Source: Margaritifera margaritifera (Eukaryota > Mollusca > Bivalvia > Unionida > Margaritiferidae). From it: 64,000 nt of DNA. The position numbers and the translations under genes were made by a program. Below, in pieces: positions 33,891 to 46,826 of this stretch (the stretch's first letter is position 1; each line of letters begins with the position of its first letter). The stretch covers positions 62,001 through 126,000 of the forward strand of contig JAQPZY010000400.1 in the NCBI GenBank assembly GCA_029931535.1. The letters run 5' to 3'. Below the pieces are notes generated by a model that did not search any database, was not told where the DNA came from, and was given only the letters and a program-made list of their open reading frames with translations.

Positions 33891-34830
33891 CATGTAGTAT
33901 TATTACTACATCAGGTTTGGAGATTACAAAATCAGTGTTACATTGTTATCTTGGAAATAGGGCAATGTTACTGCATGGGTTTGATGATTACCAATGTAGT
34001 ATTGTTACTACATCAGGTTTTGGAGATTGCAAAATCAGGGTGTTACACTGTAACATGGAAATAGAGTAATATTACTATGTGGTTTGGTGATTAGTAATAT
34101 AGTATTGTTACTACATCAGGGTTTGAAGATTACAAAAATCAGTGTTACACTGTTGCCTGGAAATAAGGTAATGTCACTACATGAATTTGGGGATAGCAGT
34201 GTAGTATTATTACTACATCAGGTTTTACAGATCACAAAATCATTGCCTGGAAATAGGGTAATGTTACTACATGAGTTTGGGGATAGCAATGTAGTAATGT
34301 TACTACATCAGGTTTTGGAGATAACAAAATCGGTTTTACACTGTCACCTGGAAATAGGGTAATGTTACCACATCGGTCTGGGGAGCAATGTAGTATTATT
34401 ACTACAACAGGTTTTGCAGATCATAAAATCAGTGCCTGGAAATAGGGTAATGTTACTACATCAGTTTGGGGATAGCAATGTAGTATTGTTACTACATCAG
34501 GTTTTGCAGATCACAAAATCAGTGCCTGGAGATAGGGTATTGTTACTACATGGGTTTGGGGATAGAAATGTAGTATTGTTACTTCATCAAGTTTTGGAGA
34601 TCACAAAATCAGTGCCTGTAAATAGGGTATTGTTACTACATGGGTTTGGGGATAGCAATGTAGTATTGTTACTACATCAGGTTTTGGAGATCACAGAATC
34701 ATTGCCTGGAAATAGGGTATTGTTACTATATGGGTTTGGGGATAACAATGTAGTATTATTACTACACCAGGTTTGCAGATCATAAAATCATTGCCTGGAA
34801 ATAGGGTATTGCTACTACATGGGTTTCGGG
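33891..34830 (+). repeat. 90-bp minisatellite, about 10 copies
   Basis: The later units are 90 bp: GTAGTATTGTTACTACATCA, then GGTTTTGCAGATCACAAAAT, CAGTGCCTGG, and a second half TTGTTACTACATGGGTTTGG. Each unit is itself a doublet of related 40-45 bp halves. Early units (33891-34150) are longer and more diverged. The plus strand stays open at 34084-34362 and 34414-34785, with peptide period VVLLLHQVLQITKS then VPGDRVLLLHGFGDRN. It is probably a non-coding satellite whose period is a multiple of three. Confidence 0.85.
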
Positions 34831-35489
34831 ATTATTGTGTGTACACAAATTTAAAATTCCTTTAAAAAGGACAAGCAAGCAATTCCATTTTTTTTCTGGA
34901 AGCCATTTTTTTAATTTTTTTTATTAAATAGTGATATAAAATATTAAATGTTCAAGTTCAAGTTTTAAATTATTCTCCTTTTGGTCTGTAATTATCACCT
35001 AAGGATAATCTGCTAAGTGTATTTAACTATTTGATCATCTCAGTACAAAATTATATTAGTATTAACGCACTGTAGCAACTTAGTGTACAGATATAAAGAA
35101 AGACAAACAATTTAGAACCATAAAACAACAAACACACAGCGACAATAATACCTTAAGGAGATGAGAAAGGTTGCACCTATTTAATAAACTTTCTTTTCCT
35201 ATGTCTATGGCATCACTGAAGCATAACTGCACAAGGTTTGGTTGCATTTACAACAATTGGGGTTTGCTGCAGAGAACAATTTATATTACGAGATAGCGGT
35301 CTAAGTGGGGTGTCATATGATGTCATTGCTGACAAATGTTAGATCCAAACAAGGGGACTAACTTCCCATACTCATCAGAAAATGAAGCTTCCTGGATGTA
35401 TGAGCTAGTTATAATAAATTTCTACAAACAAATCAGTTTCATTTGTAAAGACAAATTTTACTCAATGTAAGGATACTTTGGTTCATATT
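34831..35489. other. Unassigned AT-rich spacer
   Basis: T-rich tracts and no gene. Confidence 0.55.
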
Positions 35490-37400
35490 TCAGTTTAAAA
35501 AATGAAGAGAATTCAGAATGTTTGGCGAAAATCTCCATCCAGTTTCTTGCCTTGAAAGAAGGAGGATACCACCAAGAAGCTTAAAATGAGCTTCTATTCT
35601 CTCAATAAATGGATCTGAAGAAAGTATATCTCTTTTGTGCACCTAAGGTGAAATATGAAAAGTTGCTAGATCCATGGGACATTTCTAGAAAGACAACACT
35701 ACATCGATATTAGTTCTCTTAACATTTGTATACACACTTTGGAATTAAAAAGAGTGTCATAAACTCTTTTTGTATGTTTACTTCTAATTGTCAGAAGACA
35801 TTGAAACTGTTTAGAGTGGTACATAATCTGATGATTTAAGGGTCAAATATTTTACATGTTACTCACAATTGACTAGGCTAGGCGACTCAATGTATGTCTT
35901 ATCATCCTTCTCTGTGTCATATTGAACAGAAAAATCAAACTCTTTTCTATAGCAAATGGTCACTAAATATATGAATGTTTAATTTTTGCCAAGACAAACT
36001 AAGCATTACTCTAATTATGATGCTGATTCCTGAAACAATTACCATTGTCCCCGCAGATTGTAAGATTGAACAGTCGGCATGTGTCCTATCCAACCTATAG
36101 CACTACCCCATGGGTGAAGAAAACACATCAAGGTAATAAGTATGCAATCATATTTAGCTTGCATCCAGATAATGTTATCCACTTTTTCATATTTAAGATG
36201 ACATCCATTGCATTAGTTGTAAGTTCAGATACATCTAGACTATCTTACTTATGGTAGGCACTAAAAAATCAATACTGGTTATGTTGCTTTTTCTGGAAAT
36301 AGTTGCATTTTTAAAAAAATGACTGGAATTTTAAAGGCAACTGACATTACGAGAACCGGCTCAGTCACACCTCTTTGCTTTGAAGAAATGTCAAATGTTT
36401 TTGGCCAAAATCGCCACCTAGGTAGTTGCTTTGGAAAAAAGATACGAAAATAAAACTCTTAAATGGTACTTCTTTTTTAAATAAATGGATCTGAAGTATA
36501 TCACTTGTGTCGATCAAAGGTAAGATATGCAAAGTTTTTATATCCACGGGCTATTAAGTGTGTTATCAACTCATTTGTTTGTTCATTTCCAATGGTTAGA
36601 AGATATTTAAACTTTTGTGAATAGTCAATATTAGAATTGTATACTTTCAGAACCAAATATGTAGAATATTCCTCACAATTGACCATCCAGGACACCCATT
36701 CTATGCCCTATTATGGCTCTCTGTGTTATCTTGAGTGAACAAATCAGATGCTTTTCTAGACAAGACAGACTAAACATTCCTATAGTTATGATGCCAGTTC
36801 CTGAAATAATTACCATAGCTCCACAATTTTAATAACTGAACAACCCACATGCATCCTATTCATCCTAAAACAGCATCCTACTGGTGAAGAAAACACATTT
36901 CAGCAATAAGTATTCAATCCAGTTTTGTTTGCATACAAAGTTTTAAGTAAATTCAAAACTATGTAACCATGTGAAATCTTGCTGTGTATAGTGCGTGCAT
37001 TTGTAAGAAAGAAATATAGTCAAAGTCTGATGTTCCCATCTTTAATAGTAGCAAACAATGCATTCTTCCAATTTGCACCCATAGAACTGATTAATTTACT
37101 GTTTTTAATTGCATGCATTAACAAAATTAGCTATGAATGCATTTTGGCTGCTTTATTTTCAAAGTGATGTGTTGATAATGGATTTCAAGATATCACTGCA
37201 CTAATAAAGTTAATTATTTAACTCCATCGATGAAATCCGGTGCATTAGTTCTAAGCTCAGATGCACCAGGATGATATTAAGTATGATATTCACGAACTTC
37301 GACACAACATATGCAAAACTCGGCATAGGTTAAGTTGCATTGTCTGGAAATAACATCATTTGAATGAAATCACTGGAATGTTTAGTGCACGTGTCATCCA
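35490..37400. repeat. Old tandem duplication, two units
   Basis: Unit 1 (about 35490-36345) and unit 2 (about 36370-37400) share colinear blocks: AATAAATGGATCTGAAG (35604, 36482), CTCACAATTGAC (35863, 36673), ATGATG/CCTGAAACAATTACCAT (36019, 36791), GGTGAAGAAAACACAT (36113, 36885), GCATTAGTTxTAAG (36211, 37242). Unit 2 has an extra insert near 36960-37220. In unit 1 the block 36055-36131 is bounded by CCCCGCAG and AAG/GTAATAAG and is open (VRLNSRHVSYPTYS), so it may once have been an exon. Confidence 0.75.
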
Positions 37401-37598
37401 ACGTAAAAGTCCAGAAGATGAACTCAATAAACAATATATTTTCTGATTAGGCATTAATGCTGATTTCTATTGAATGCAAGTAAAATAACTCACTGGTCAG
37501 CATCTATAGGAAAATCAGAAGAAAAATATTAATGACTTTAGGAACTACAATGCAATAACAGATAATTGGCTCCATGATTATAGTGATACCTAACAAAA

Positions 37599-38486
<888 letters not shown>

Positions 38487-38668
38487 TCAGAAGAGGATAC
38501 GGTAGATGGCATTCGATGCCACCAGAGCGATGAAAGACCCTCGCACTGGAAGTAGGTTGTTGCAAAGGTTGCTGTTGCATGTGCACGTTTGAACTTTGAC
38601 CCCGTACAGTGTGCTTTCATCGCATTGATTATCAAATTCCAGACTCGGAAAACATCCTCTTGTAACAA
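38487..38668 (-). CDS. Terminal exon of a Ly6/three-finger protein gene
   Basis: Minus strand, after an acceptor TTTCTGCATTGCAG, reads VVTRGCFPSLEFDNQCDEST then LYGVKVQTCTCNSNLCNN, then LLPVRGSFIALVASNAIYRI-LF and a stop at 38487-38489. The C-x-C-x3-LCN ending is the signature of the Ly6/uPAR three-finger fold, and RGC before it is the usual preceding cysteine. The final hydrophobic segment fits a GPI-anchor signal, so the product would be a membrane-tethered extracellular protein. The exon joins in phase 1. A likely N-terminal exon is at 42424-42514; the middle exon was not found. The competing frame of 94 residues here (38390-38674) is a shadow. Confidence 0.65.
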
Positions 38669-38689
38669 CTGCAATGCAGAAATATGTTC

Positions 38690-41500
38690 AAATTAGATAA
38701 TTCATGAATGATGAAACTGCATTTTGATTTTTTAAAAAGTCAAGAGTACTACTTGATAATGTATACAATATTATTTTATTTCACTGTATTTCCTGTGGCA
38801 ACATGTATGAGACTAATGATACTCAGGGGCGGATCAATTATTCCTCAATGGAAGGGAGCACCAAACGCCACACATAATTACCTACCTATGTACCTAACTA
38901 ACTAACTTACTGAGTAATTAACAACATACCTTAACTACATACAGGCAGACAGACAGGCGTATATACAAAATATAAATCATACACGTGTGACGCCATTCTC
39001 CACACACCAGTTCCAGACATAGTTGAATGGAGGACTGGGTCTACCACAGGTACTGTAGTAGTACAATTGTCCATTTACCATTTGGAAGATAAGAAGAGGA
39101 GCACAAGAATTTGTGTTAACTGATGCTTTCCAAGCTTTTATTCCTTTGCTATATTGCTTAATATTGAAAGAGACTTGAAGAACTAAGATAACACCATATA
39201 GAATTGTGTTAAGACATGGCGCTTTGATGGCCTATGGTAACAGTTTCACCATTCCATGTCAAATACATTTGGATCAATTGGGTTTTTCTGCATCAGGTTC
39301 AAAATCTAACGCGAGTGAACAACAGGCCTAACTTCTGGAGCAAAATAGAGTTGTTCGGGGAAGAAAACCAGACGTCATAAATAGCAGCTACTTTTTTGTC
39401 AATGATGTGATAGCTTTGCATATATAAAATTAGAAACAACCACCAATCGGACATATTTTTTTCAAGATAGCGACTTCTGTTGTGAATCAGGTTTTTGGCC
39501 TTTATTTTACTATCATCAATATTTCATGAAATTGATGTAGCGTACTAGAGGCACTGTGTTGGGATCTATTAATCTTGATTATTTATCTTGTCACTTCGAC
39601 CAATCATTGTGATTGTCTGATACATAAAGCCAACGCCAAAGCTTGAAGCATTTTGAATGATCTTGAATTAGGGTGGTGAAATGGAAAGTTTTCAGTTTCT
39701 TCTTTCTTACGATAGTGTAATAGTATGCACATTAAACAGAAAAGCTTAAAGGCACAAACTCAAGCAGTTTTTATATTTGCACAATATTCATACAGCATGT
39801 TATACATAACAACATTTTTGTAAGCATCGACAAATAGGAAACAAGTAACAAGCTACCCTAAAATTAACAGCAAAATATCTCTCCTTACTATACGACAAAC
39901 TATTAAGTTTTTGTGCCACAAAGATTCACAATGCTTTCAATTTGCATATACACAACTGATAGTTGAGAAACTGCTCTAAGCCCGCCCACGTTCATTTACA
40001 TAAGGAAATCATTTCTAATATATCAAGATGAAATTGTAAGGACATGCTGAACTAAATATTAAAAAAATCAAAATTTGAGCAAAATTAGATCAATGGTTGC
40101 TATGTTAATTTAGCTTCAAGTTACTGTATATTCCCCATATTTTAGTTAAAACGTGGGAGTAAGTCCCATACAGCAACCCACATTATGAAACATTAGGCAA
40201 TTACTCGTACCTGACTGAGCTTACAGTATTATAGAGGATCTATATCCTGGATCAGGTCACAAATGACCTTGTTTTCATTTTTAAAAAAGCAACATCTATC
40301 ACCAACCCAATCCCCATGAGACAAAAGTAAGATAATAAAAACCATGAACCCAAGACCCGTATAAACACTTTCTTTTTCAAAAACCAACACCCTACCCTAC
40401 AAAATATTTTCTTAGACCGTATGCCTCCTGGCTCTGCCACTACAAACTTGTTTTTATTTTTCAAAAACCAACACCCTACCACCCACCTCAACGAGCCAAA
40501 AGTATATTAATAGCAACTATGAGCCCAAGGCCACTCGCATATCTTCTTTTTGTTTTTCAAAAACCAACAACAACACGAAAACATCTTGCCCCTATGCGTC
40601 ATAATTTGGGCCACCACATTAAATGTTATAAAAAAATAAACATTAAACATATGTGCTCTGAGGTTATAACCATTACTGAAGAAATAATTAACTCCTACTG
40701 CTTTTGAAATGGGTGAGATATCGCCCGTGCTTTTTTAAGTCGGACACTCCTTGGGTTAAAATCCATATGCTAAATTAGATAAGTAACAGGGTATTAGATA
40801 CCAGCTCTGGCATTATAACTTATTTAGTAAAAATTAAACATTATTAAGTCCAGAGCTACTGAGACCATGACAAAGTAGCTGATGTGGGTGAGACACTGCA
40901 AGCCACGCTTTAATGAACAATTTAGTACAATATTTGGGTATTAAACCAAATGCTAGAATAAGAGATGAATGCCTACTATCTATTATTTTAGATTTTCAAA
41001 TTAAAACGTTTGTAAAATAAGAAAGAAAATTTAAAATAAATAATGTACTATCATTTAAGACAAATAACAAGCAGTACATCTTACCCATGTGCAGCAGTTT
41101 AAAACATTAAACTAGCTAACAAGAGTTATCCAAGTTAACAAAGCAAATTAATTTAACAAGATACAAATATATTACAGTCACAATATCATCCAGCACAGTT
41201 CAGTGGTATGCTGTGTGTGATACACATCCGTGCCAGACTATCGGTTAGAAACTGGCTGTGATGTCAAACTTACATACTGTTACAACAGTTGTCTATGATA
41301 CCGTCATAAGCCACGAGCAAAAAGAGAACGTTAGCAGAGCGTAGAGGATTTTTCGCCCGTAACTTGGGACAATAATGATACCCTGTAATCTGTCCTCCAG
41401 GCAAAGCACAATAACCTCTCTCTCTCTCAGTACTATATGCAATTTGAGTGCTTTCTTTGGGTCTGTGTGTGAGTTGATCTGAGCGTTTTTAGTCTTTTAC

Positions 41501-41553
<53 letters not shown>

Positions 41554-42420
41554 CTACTACATTTACGCTTTTTTATTTTCATGCGAGTATGAAATAAGGA
41601 CACAATCTGAATCGGTTTTTATTTCTAATTTATTATTACTTCATGAAATTGAAAAAGTCATGAAACGTAAAGAAATCTTTGTTGATTGTCTGATGATCTT
41701 ATAATTCCCACATCATGAACACCAAGCTGACAACGTGATATACATACACGGAAACAATGTTTAAACTTAATCCTTTTCTTGTTAGTCATGGTAATTACAG
41801 CTTTAAGATACGAGAAATATTTCCGTGGGAGATAATCTTTTCTGCCAAGATTCTTGTTACACGTAAACCATGTCCCATCATAGTTTCATGGGAACCACAT
41901 TGTATATCTTATTAACCGTTATCAAGGCATAATAATGAAATGAGGTAGACTGAAATAATACAAGAATATACGTCATCTGTCACATATAATTGTCATTTCC
42001 TACTATTTTTGTCTGAAGTTAAGAAAGAAAGAAAAGGTACTTTATTTTTACCCCTTTGAAAATGCCTCTGGTTAGTGATATCATAGACCCCTTGTGACTA
42101 TCAGTACACAATACATAACAACATATGGGATTCTCAATCCAAGCCAACGTCAATGTATGTGTCTTCATTCAAAGATACACCTAACAAACAAAGTATCCCA
42201 GTCATACAAACTGATCGATATGAACAAGTAAACTATTGGTATCCTACTCTCTATGATAAAATGATTTCTCTCTAATTTATAAACTTAAAAGAGAGAAGTC
42301 ATATTAAAACCAACCCAAGTACACACAGGCACAAGGGATCAAACCTGGGAACCACAGGCACAAAACTATCTAGATTGTTACAAATATATAACAAATGTAT
42401 TTCCAGAATGAAATATCGGA
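38690..42420. other. Putative Ly6 intron; mostly unassigned
   Basis: AT-rich. It contains a minus-strand stretch open for 83 codons (about 38990-39237) ending in a Tyr/Trp/Cys-rich tail (YYYSTCGRPSPPFNYVWNWC) of unknown origin, a loosely repeated TTTTTCAAAAACCAACACCC (near 40375, 40456, 40555), and a CT/CA microsatellite at about 41501-41551. No middle Ly6 exon was located. Confidence 0.45.
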
Positions 42421-42423
42421 TAC

Positions 42424-42514
42424 AAGCCCTGTTCGCCAGATTTGTCGCCTCTTTTATTGAGAGGGTCCTTGCATCTGTCCGAATCTTCGCATTCGTAACA
42501 ATCAAAGGCATTCG
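42424..42514 (-). CDS. Ly6/three-finger protein, N-terminal domain exon
   Basis: Minus strand after acceptor CTATCTTTACAG reads NAFDCYECEDSDRCKDPLNK then RGDKSGEQGL. C-x2-C-x4-C-x-DPxN is the start of molluscan and insect Ly6-like domains (loop 1), directly after a signal peptide. The phase at the acceptor is 1, matching the terminal exon at 38487-38668. A weak donor (CTT/GTATCC) follows at 42423, giving phase 2; the frame otherwise stays open to a stop at 42378. Without the splice, a hydrophobic stretch immediately upstream (FTFIVRIFVHFCGYMSIF) could act as a signal peptide. Joining to the distal exon is an inference from family and phase. Confidence 0.55.
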
Positions 42515-42519
42515 CTGTA

Positions 42520-44929
42520 AAGATAGACATATAACCACAAAAGTGCACGAAAATTCGCACAATGAATGTGAAAGTTTCAAAAACGGCAATTCGTGTAAAT
42601 ATGTTTTCGAACATTATTTACATCACAAATGCAAAATGAACAAGATAATGCACAGATGTGAAAGTACAATCAAGATTGCGTTGAATGTTGCAAATAAGTT
42701 TTTTAAAAAACAGGTGCAAAGAAACAAAATAAGCGTTAAGATATAAATAATACCCAAGCTTATTATTAGTAAAGAAGTGATTATTACATACATAAATATA
42801 AATAAATGTGTATTTATTTATGTATCTATTTATTTCTTGATTTATAACATACCTAAGTTATTGCTTGAATAAGAAACTTAATATCCTTATGACTGAAAGA
42901 GAATTTTTTATGGTAATAATAAAATACTTCAACTTAGTCACACCTTTTTTCACATTCCTATATGTGTATGATTAGGTTTTCTAGTATAGAACACCAGTGC
43001 ATGATAATTCTATCTTGCCTCATACGTGGCCTTTATCCTGACTTGTGGACTATGCAGACCTTCTACTGCGATCATAGTGTGCACAACGTTGCAAAAGCTT
43101 CCCACTTTCAGTCATCACTTGAACATTCTTTAACAATAATTAAGATAAACATTAATTATAGCACACTGGTTGAAGTGTTCCACAAAGAAGCCGTTTTGCA
43201 ATGATCGACCTAGCTACATGTACATCTTCTTTAGTCCTTATTGAGTCGAAAAAGCTGTTGTTGTAAATGTTATTTTTTTAAAATTCATATTCTCATTATT
43301 TTTGAAGGATAAATCAAATCTAGATCAAAGTTGAATCGAGAACTATTTCATTATTTTTGTCTGTTTCAGTTAATCTTTTGGATAAAAGTGAACTTTACTT
43401 TTTGACCTGTTCACATTTGTATCATTGTGCAAGCTATCTGCAGTAAGTGTATATTCAGACGCTGTGTATTGCCATTACCTTAGCAATTTCAACCACTGTT
43501 CTTTGAAAGTTAAAATCTGTTTAAAAGTCATTGAATGTTTACATTGAATATTTCAGTGTAAACCTAAATTGTTACACACTATCTTAGGGCAAGGAAATGT
43601 TCAATGGGTGTTCTACCGTTTGAAAGTTACAACAGTATTCACAATAAGTCATTTTTACTTAGGCTTATTTTGTCGTTCATAAATTTGAGAAAAAGAATCC
43701 ATCAGTATGCTTCAGTATATGATAGGGAACATCCACGCTCAGGATCAAAATTTTGCTTCAGACACTTGGCACAGCCTTGTGTCTGATGCAAAATTCTGAC
43801 TCTCATGTGGAAATTTCCTATCCTACACCGATGCATATGATGAATTATATTAATCTCAATTAATCTGAGTAACAAATATACCAAGAGTTGCAAAATCTCA
43901 CATTACGTGATTGCAGGGAGACACCAATCCCAAAGACAACCATGCACGTGACACCGAATATTCTCATTTTTACTGGAGGGTGTCTTTATGGATTTTCAGT
44001 AATGTAAATTGCAGATCACTGTGTCTCCCACTTTAATATATATTGTGGGGTTTATGGGTTTACGTATTTATACAGAAATTCGATTTGGTCGATAGTCTGT
44101 ACAGATTTTATCAAGGCAAGCTTTTAAAAATTTGCCCCTCCTATTGGTAAAACTATCGAATGATACTGCATCTAGCAAACTGAATAGATTGTTATCTGAC
44201 TATTAACTGGTTGTTGTCTGCTTCTGAAATCTTTATTCCAGTCATGCTAATAATATATTAAAATAATTTCCTATGTACTAGAGGTTACAACAAAGGAGAT
44301 ACTACCACTTAATTTTTAGTTTACACTGTGGAAAAGATGGATTCATCGTCGCGATCAGTAGGTATCAAATAGGTAGGACTAGCACACTCGTGAAATTTAT
44401 ACGAGTACATTCTATTGCGTAGGCTTCATTGACGCACAATATAAAACAATATCACTGTGATAAATTCTAATTCCACATCTCCTTATTTGTCAACATTGTC
44501 AGAGAGGTGATAGAAATATGTCATGATTTTAAGATAACCGGCTTAATTTATGTATTTGATGTTACATCTTTGCAACAATGCTACATAAAGTATGCGTTGT
44601 CTTTTTAGTGGTTTTCTTTGCTATTGTATTGATTTTCTCCATGTTCGTATGCCTATCTCCATATTCTTTATCTTATCCCTGTTTATAATATAAAGAGTTT
44701 CCATCCTTTGCAGTCATTGATATATGGGTATTTTACTTTGAGGAAACAATTTCAGCACATATAGTCTTTCTCTTTAATGAATTATGGTATCTTACGGTTA
44801 ATTTATATACAAAATCTATTTTCTGGACAGATCTGCTTTAATTGATATTTCATGCAATCAATACTTGAAATAATTTATTATGCAGTAATTTAGAATGAGA
44901 TTCTTATATCTGGGCATTCCTTTTTTATT
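42520..44929. other. Unassigned AT-rich region
   Basis: Apart from the hairpin at about 43690-43860, no gene or array. Plus frames at 42375-42746 and 42962-43204 lack domain signals. Confidence 0.5.
43690..43860. repeat. Imperfect hairpin (inverted repeat)
   Basis: Arms of about 65-75 bp: the inner stem ATTTTGCTTCAGACAC / GTGTCTGATGCAAAAT with a 13-base loop, extending outwards with mismatches (GATAGGGAACATCCAC against GTGGAAATTTCCTATC; ATCAGTATGC against GCATATGAT). It could be a small MITE or a folded RNA. Confidence 0.7.
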
Positions 44930-45380
44930 CTTTCGACTATTCATGTGTAAATATTTAAGACAGTACATGTCTTTCGACTATTCATGTGTAAATATTTCAG
45001 ACAGTAGATGTCTTTCGGCTTTTTCATGTGTAAATATTTAAGACAGTACATGTCTTTCAGCTATTCATGTGTAAATATTTAAGACAATACATGTCTTTCG
45101 GCTATTCATGTGTAAATATTTAAGACAGTACATGTCTTTCGGCTATTCATGTGTAAATATTTAAGACAGTACATGTCTTTCGCCTATTCATGTGTAAATA
45201 TTTAAGACAGTAGATGTCTTTCACCTATTCATGTGTAAATATTTAAGACAGTACATGTCTTTCGGCTATTCATGTGTAAATATTTAAGACAGTACATGTC
45301 TTTCGGCTATTCATGTGTAAATATTTAAGACAGTACATGTCTTTCGGCTATTCATGTGTAAATATTTAAGACAGTACATG
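44930..45380. repeat. 41-bp tandem repeat, 11 copies
   Basis: The unit is TCTTTCGGCTATTCATGTGT followed by AAATATTTAAGACAGTACATG. Copies are near identical with single substitutions; one has an added TT. No coding reading. Confidence 0.95.
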
Positions 45381-46735
45381 TTTTGTTTTTTTAGGTCTGG
45401 GCACTGTCATCAGATTTGATGGTAAGCATTGCCTTGTGCTTACCTTAAAACTACCAAACTACACACTTGTCTCAATAACATGGGAATGTATCTTCATCCC
45501 GAGATATATAGAGGATATCAACGTTTTTGGAGTACATATAAGGAAATATTTCACAATGAATTTCGGTTTGCAATACACGCTCATCTATGCTCGATTTCTC
45601 CATCATTTTCAAACATGATTATGATTGTGATGAGAGTTAAATCGCTACTTAAACAATTGTATTACTATATTTTTAATCAAGAGCGTTTATCTGACACTTT
45701 TTACCGTTTGTCGTAGAGTGTAACAGGTATACAATACTGTATGGGTGACACAATATCGAATAGCAAGAGGTCATGTAATTTCAGTCACTGATAATAAATG
45801 CATTAAATTATGTGGAAAAGTAATTATAACAGAGGCACATTCTGTTGTTTGGATTTCGATTTTAGGTATTTCTTGATGACGCCTACTCATTGATTACATA
45901 AATGTATACTAGAGGGTCTACAGAATGTATACTGTATGATCTGTTTATCCTGATGGAGAGAGAGAGAGGAGAAGAAGAAGAAGAAGAAAAATGAAATAGG
46001 CTTAAAAATGAAAATACAGGTTTGAATAACCTACATACGGGCAGATATATTTCCTAAACGGGAAAAGAAAGTAGCTTCAAATGTGATATCGCCACTGATA
46101 CATTTCAATGTCTCATTATGAAATATATAATAAATAACTCTACCAAAAGTATTTCTCACCATAGAGACTTTTGTATGTGCTAACCTGTTGTATAACCTTG
46201 AAATTTCTTTCTCGCACTTAAAAAGCCTATTCTTATGACTCTAGGTCTTAAAATAATGTAACACTGGAAAACTGCATGCACTCATAGTCAATGTCTGGCA
46301 ACATAATTAAGACAAACACATGTTGTCAACAATGTACTCTGCCATTTTCTTTTAACTCTGACCTTACATTACCGTATGTAATTGTGTACGAGAAGAATTC
46401 ATGATGAACATTATTTCCATATGGGACAAGCAGTATTGATGCAGTAGTTATTTATTATTGTAATTAAGAAAAGAAAACAATACATTTTTTTCTTAATGAT
46501 ACTGTTCTACAACGATACATTTCAACAAGGATTTGGATTTCAAACTAGTATCGGCGAAGACTATTTCTTTTATTGTACAATATAGTCTAGAGTGCTTCCT
46601 GTTTCATTCTTCTAAAAATAGCTTACAATGGGGGCAATCTCAAAATTTTGAAAAGACATTTTTACATAATTATAACAACAACAACAATAATGACCAACAC
46701 TTAATTAAGCTTGACATATTTACACATGTTGTAAG

Positions 46736-46826
<91 letters not shown>

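Noticed and set aside
41274..41417. Minus-strand exon-like frame with DGIIDNCCNS before a GTAAGT donor, recalling an insulin A chain
   Set aside because: No dibasic cleavage site precedes it, the upstream cysteines do not follow B-chain spacing, and no second half was found. Probably coincidence.
43702..43893. Frame with GCAKCLKQNFDPERGC that could be the missing Ly6 middle exon
   Set aside because: It lies in the arms of an inverted repeat, lacks Ly6 spacing, and sits upstream of the first Ly6 exon on the minus strand, so its order is wrong.
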